Origin: Promethearchaeota archaeon
GTDB lineage: Archaea; Asgardarchaeota; Lokiarchaeia; Sigynarchaeales; SOKP01
Direction of reading: 5' to 3'
NCBI GenBank assembly: GCA_019057775.1
Contig: JAHLWT010000286.1
Coordinates: 1-5,140 of the forward strand
DNA length: 5,140 nucleotides
Each line of letters begins with the position of its first letter. Positions within the stretch are counted from its first letter, which is position 1. Position numbers and translations under genes: made by a program. Positions 4,673 to 5,140 of the stretch are shown here, in pieces. Under the pieces are notes generated by a model. That model ran no database searches, had not been told where the DNA came from, and saw nothing but the letters and a program-made list of their open reading frames with translations.

Positions 4673-4883
4673 AAAATTAAATTATCTATAAATTCGTCAA
4701 ACAGGATAATATTTCCAAAATCGATCCAACCGAATCCCGATTTCATAGATATAATCTTTCAAATATGCATTATACGCATCTGGTTTCCCATATTCTAAAG
4801 TAACAGTATAAGTTATTGATTTTACTTTTACTCCCATTCTTCCTTCCACATCATTCATTTCTCTTTTTTAAAATTGAATATAA
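4673..4883. repeat. Direct repeat, right copy
   Basis: This is the partner of 197-409 in the same orientation. It covers the truncated gene start (4673-4837) and the promoter region to about 4883. Its left edge abuts the end of the TFB-like gene, which suggests that a rearrangement joined the two sequences there. Confidence 0.85.
4697..4837 (-). pseudogene. Truncated, frameshifted copy of the left-edge gene
   Basis: From the ATG at 4837 the frame reads MGVKVKSITYTVTLEYG and continues with GKPDAYNAYLKDY and RLDRFWKYYP, nearly the same as the gene at 1-363. A 2-base deletion relative to that gene (CCTGATTTTGAC becomes CCTGTTTGAC) causes a stop at 4697-4699, giving 46 residues. Homology resumes in another frame (DEFIDNLIF) and ends near 4673, ten bases after the TFB-like stop codon. 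About half the substitutions against the intact copy are silent, so it was under selection before it broke. The upstream TATA-like and purine-rich RBS regions are retained. It could still be expressed as a short peptide. Confidence 0.8.
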
Positions 4884-4945
4884 TTTAACTTTTTAGAAAG
4901 TAACTCGTTTCAAAGCATGAAGCAATATATAGCTAGTAAAAATCT

Positions 4946-4985
4946 TTCTCAAATAGTTAAGTATTTTCTTAAATAGTTGAGTTCT
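4946..4985. repeat. Two tandem 20-base repeats
   Basis: The units start at 4946 and 4966 and share 16 of 20 bases around a common core AAATAGTT. They could be operator-like sites, or slippage in AT-rich DNA. Confidence 0.45.
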
Positions 4986-5048
4986 TCTTCAAAATTAATA
5001 TCTTTCACTTGAGCATTTTTTAAGAAGTATCTTATCTTAGGAGTAATT

Positions 5049-5125
5049 AATTTCTAAGTTTATTAAAAAATCATCTGTATATATCCAAAAATAAATGGAT
5101 TTTCTACCAAAATTACTAAAATTTA
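5049..5125. repeat. Diverged second copy of the small protein B promoter region
   Basis: This is the partner of 3251-3321 in the same orientation. It keeps AATTTCT, AGTTTATTAAA, AATC and TCT in the first 28 bases and a CAAAATT...AAAATTTA block at the end. The coding sequence of small protein B does not follow it to the left, so only the upstream region is shared. Confidence 0.45.
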
Positions 5126-5140
5126 AGGATTTTTCTAACC

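Larger units (their letters stand above)
4884..5140. other. Right-end non-coding region with repeats and a possible relic
   Basis: There is no convincing gene. On the minus strand a short frame (about 4955-5055) encodes KIRYFLKNAQVKDINF and then EEELNYLRKYL, with a stop four codons upstream and no proper ATG. It may be a relic of a gene once driven by the duplicated promoter at 5049-5125. A 20-base tandem repeat lies at 4946-4985. Confidence 0.4.

Noticed and set aside
1..5140. CRISPR arrays, tRNA or rRNA genes, and complete insertion sequences
   Set aside because: I saw no regularly spaced repeats, no GC-rich folded RNA-like segment and no transposase motif on either strand.

Overview
The window is a strongly AT-rich, loosely packed stretch that most likely comes from an archaeon, and I would guess an Asgard archaeon of the Lokiarchaeia type. 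The reasons are a protein ending in a TFIIB/TFB-like double cyclin fold, a short archaeal-style histone-fold protein ending in RKTVQEKDL, and promoters that look archaeal. Two genes have a TATA-like octamer centred about 26.5 bases before an ATG with no Shine-Dalgarno (SD) sequence, as expected for leaderless mRNAs. Several others have a clear SD sequence. The clade is an inference from composition and gene style; no phylogenetic marker is present.

Layout, left to right. Positions 1-363 (minus) hold the 5' part of an unrecognised gene that runs off the left edge. Positions 364-748 are mostly non-coding, with an orphan coding-like fragment (421-558). A small helical protein A (749-961, plus) follows. 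Next are two minus-strand genes: a 65-residue histone-fold protein (1174-1371) and a doubtful basic protein (1416-1676). On the plus strand come a free-standing NAD-dependent DNA ligase Ia-type domain (1812-2135) and a class I SAM-dependent methyltransferase (2171-2926). Small protein B (2992-3216, minus) is a clear paralogue of A. It is divergent from a 403-residue protein (3452-4663, plus) with three N-terminal helix-turn-helix repeats and a TFB-like core. The right end carries a truncated, frameshifted copy of the left-edge gene (4697-4837, minus) and non-coding repeats.

The window is bracketed by direct repeats about 4.5 kb apart (197-409 and 4673-4883), with a second diverged repeat pair at 3251-3321 and 5049-5125. 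Together with the A/B paralogues and the relics, this suggests an accessory region shaped by duplication and decay.

No pathway links all the genes. Two, the TFB-like protein and the histone-fold protein, point to transcription or chromatin. The ligase-Ia fragment points to nucleic acid or nucleotide binding. The most novel item is the HTH3-TFB-like fusion, which lacks the zinc ribbon of canonical TFB.
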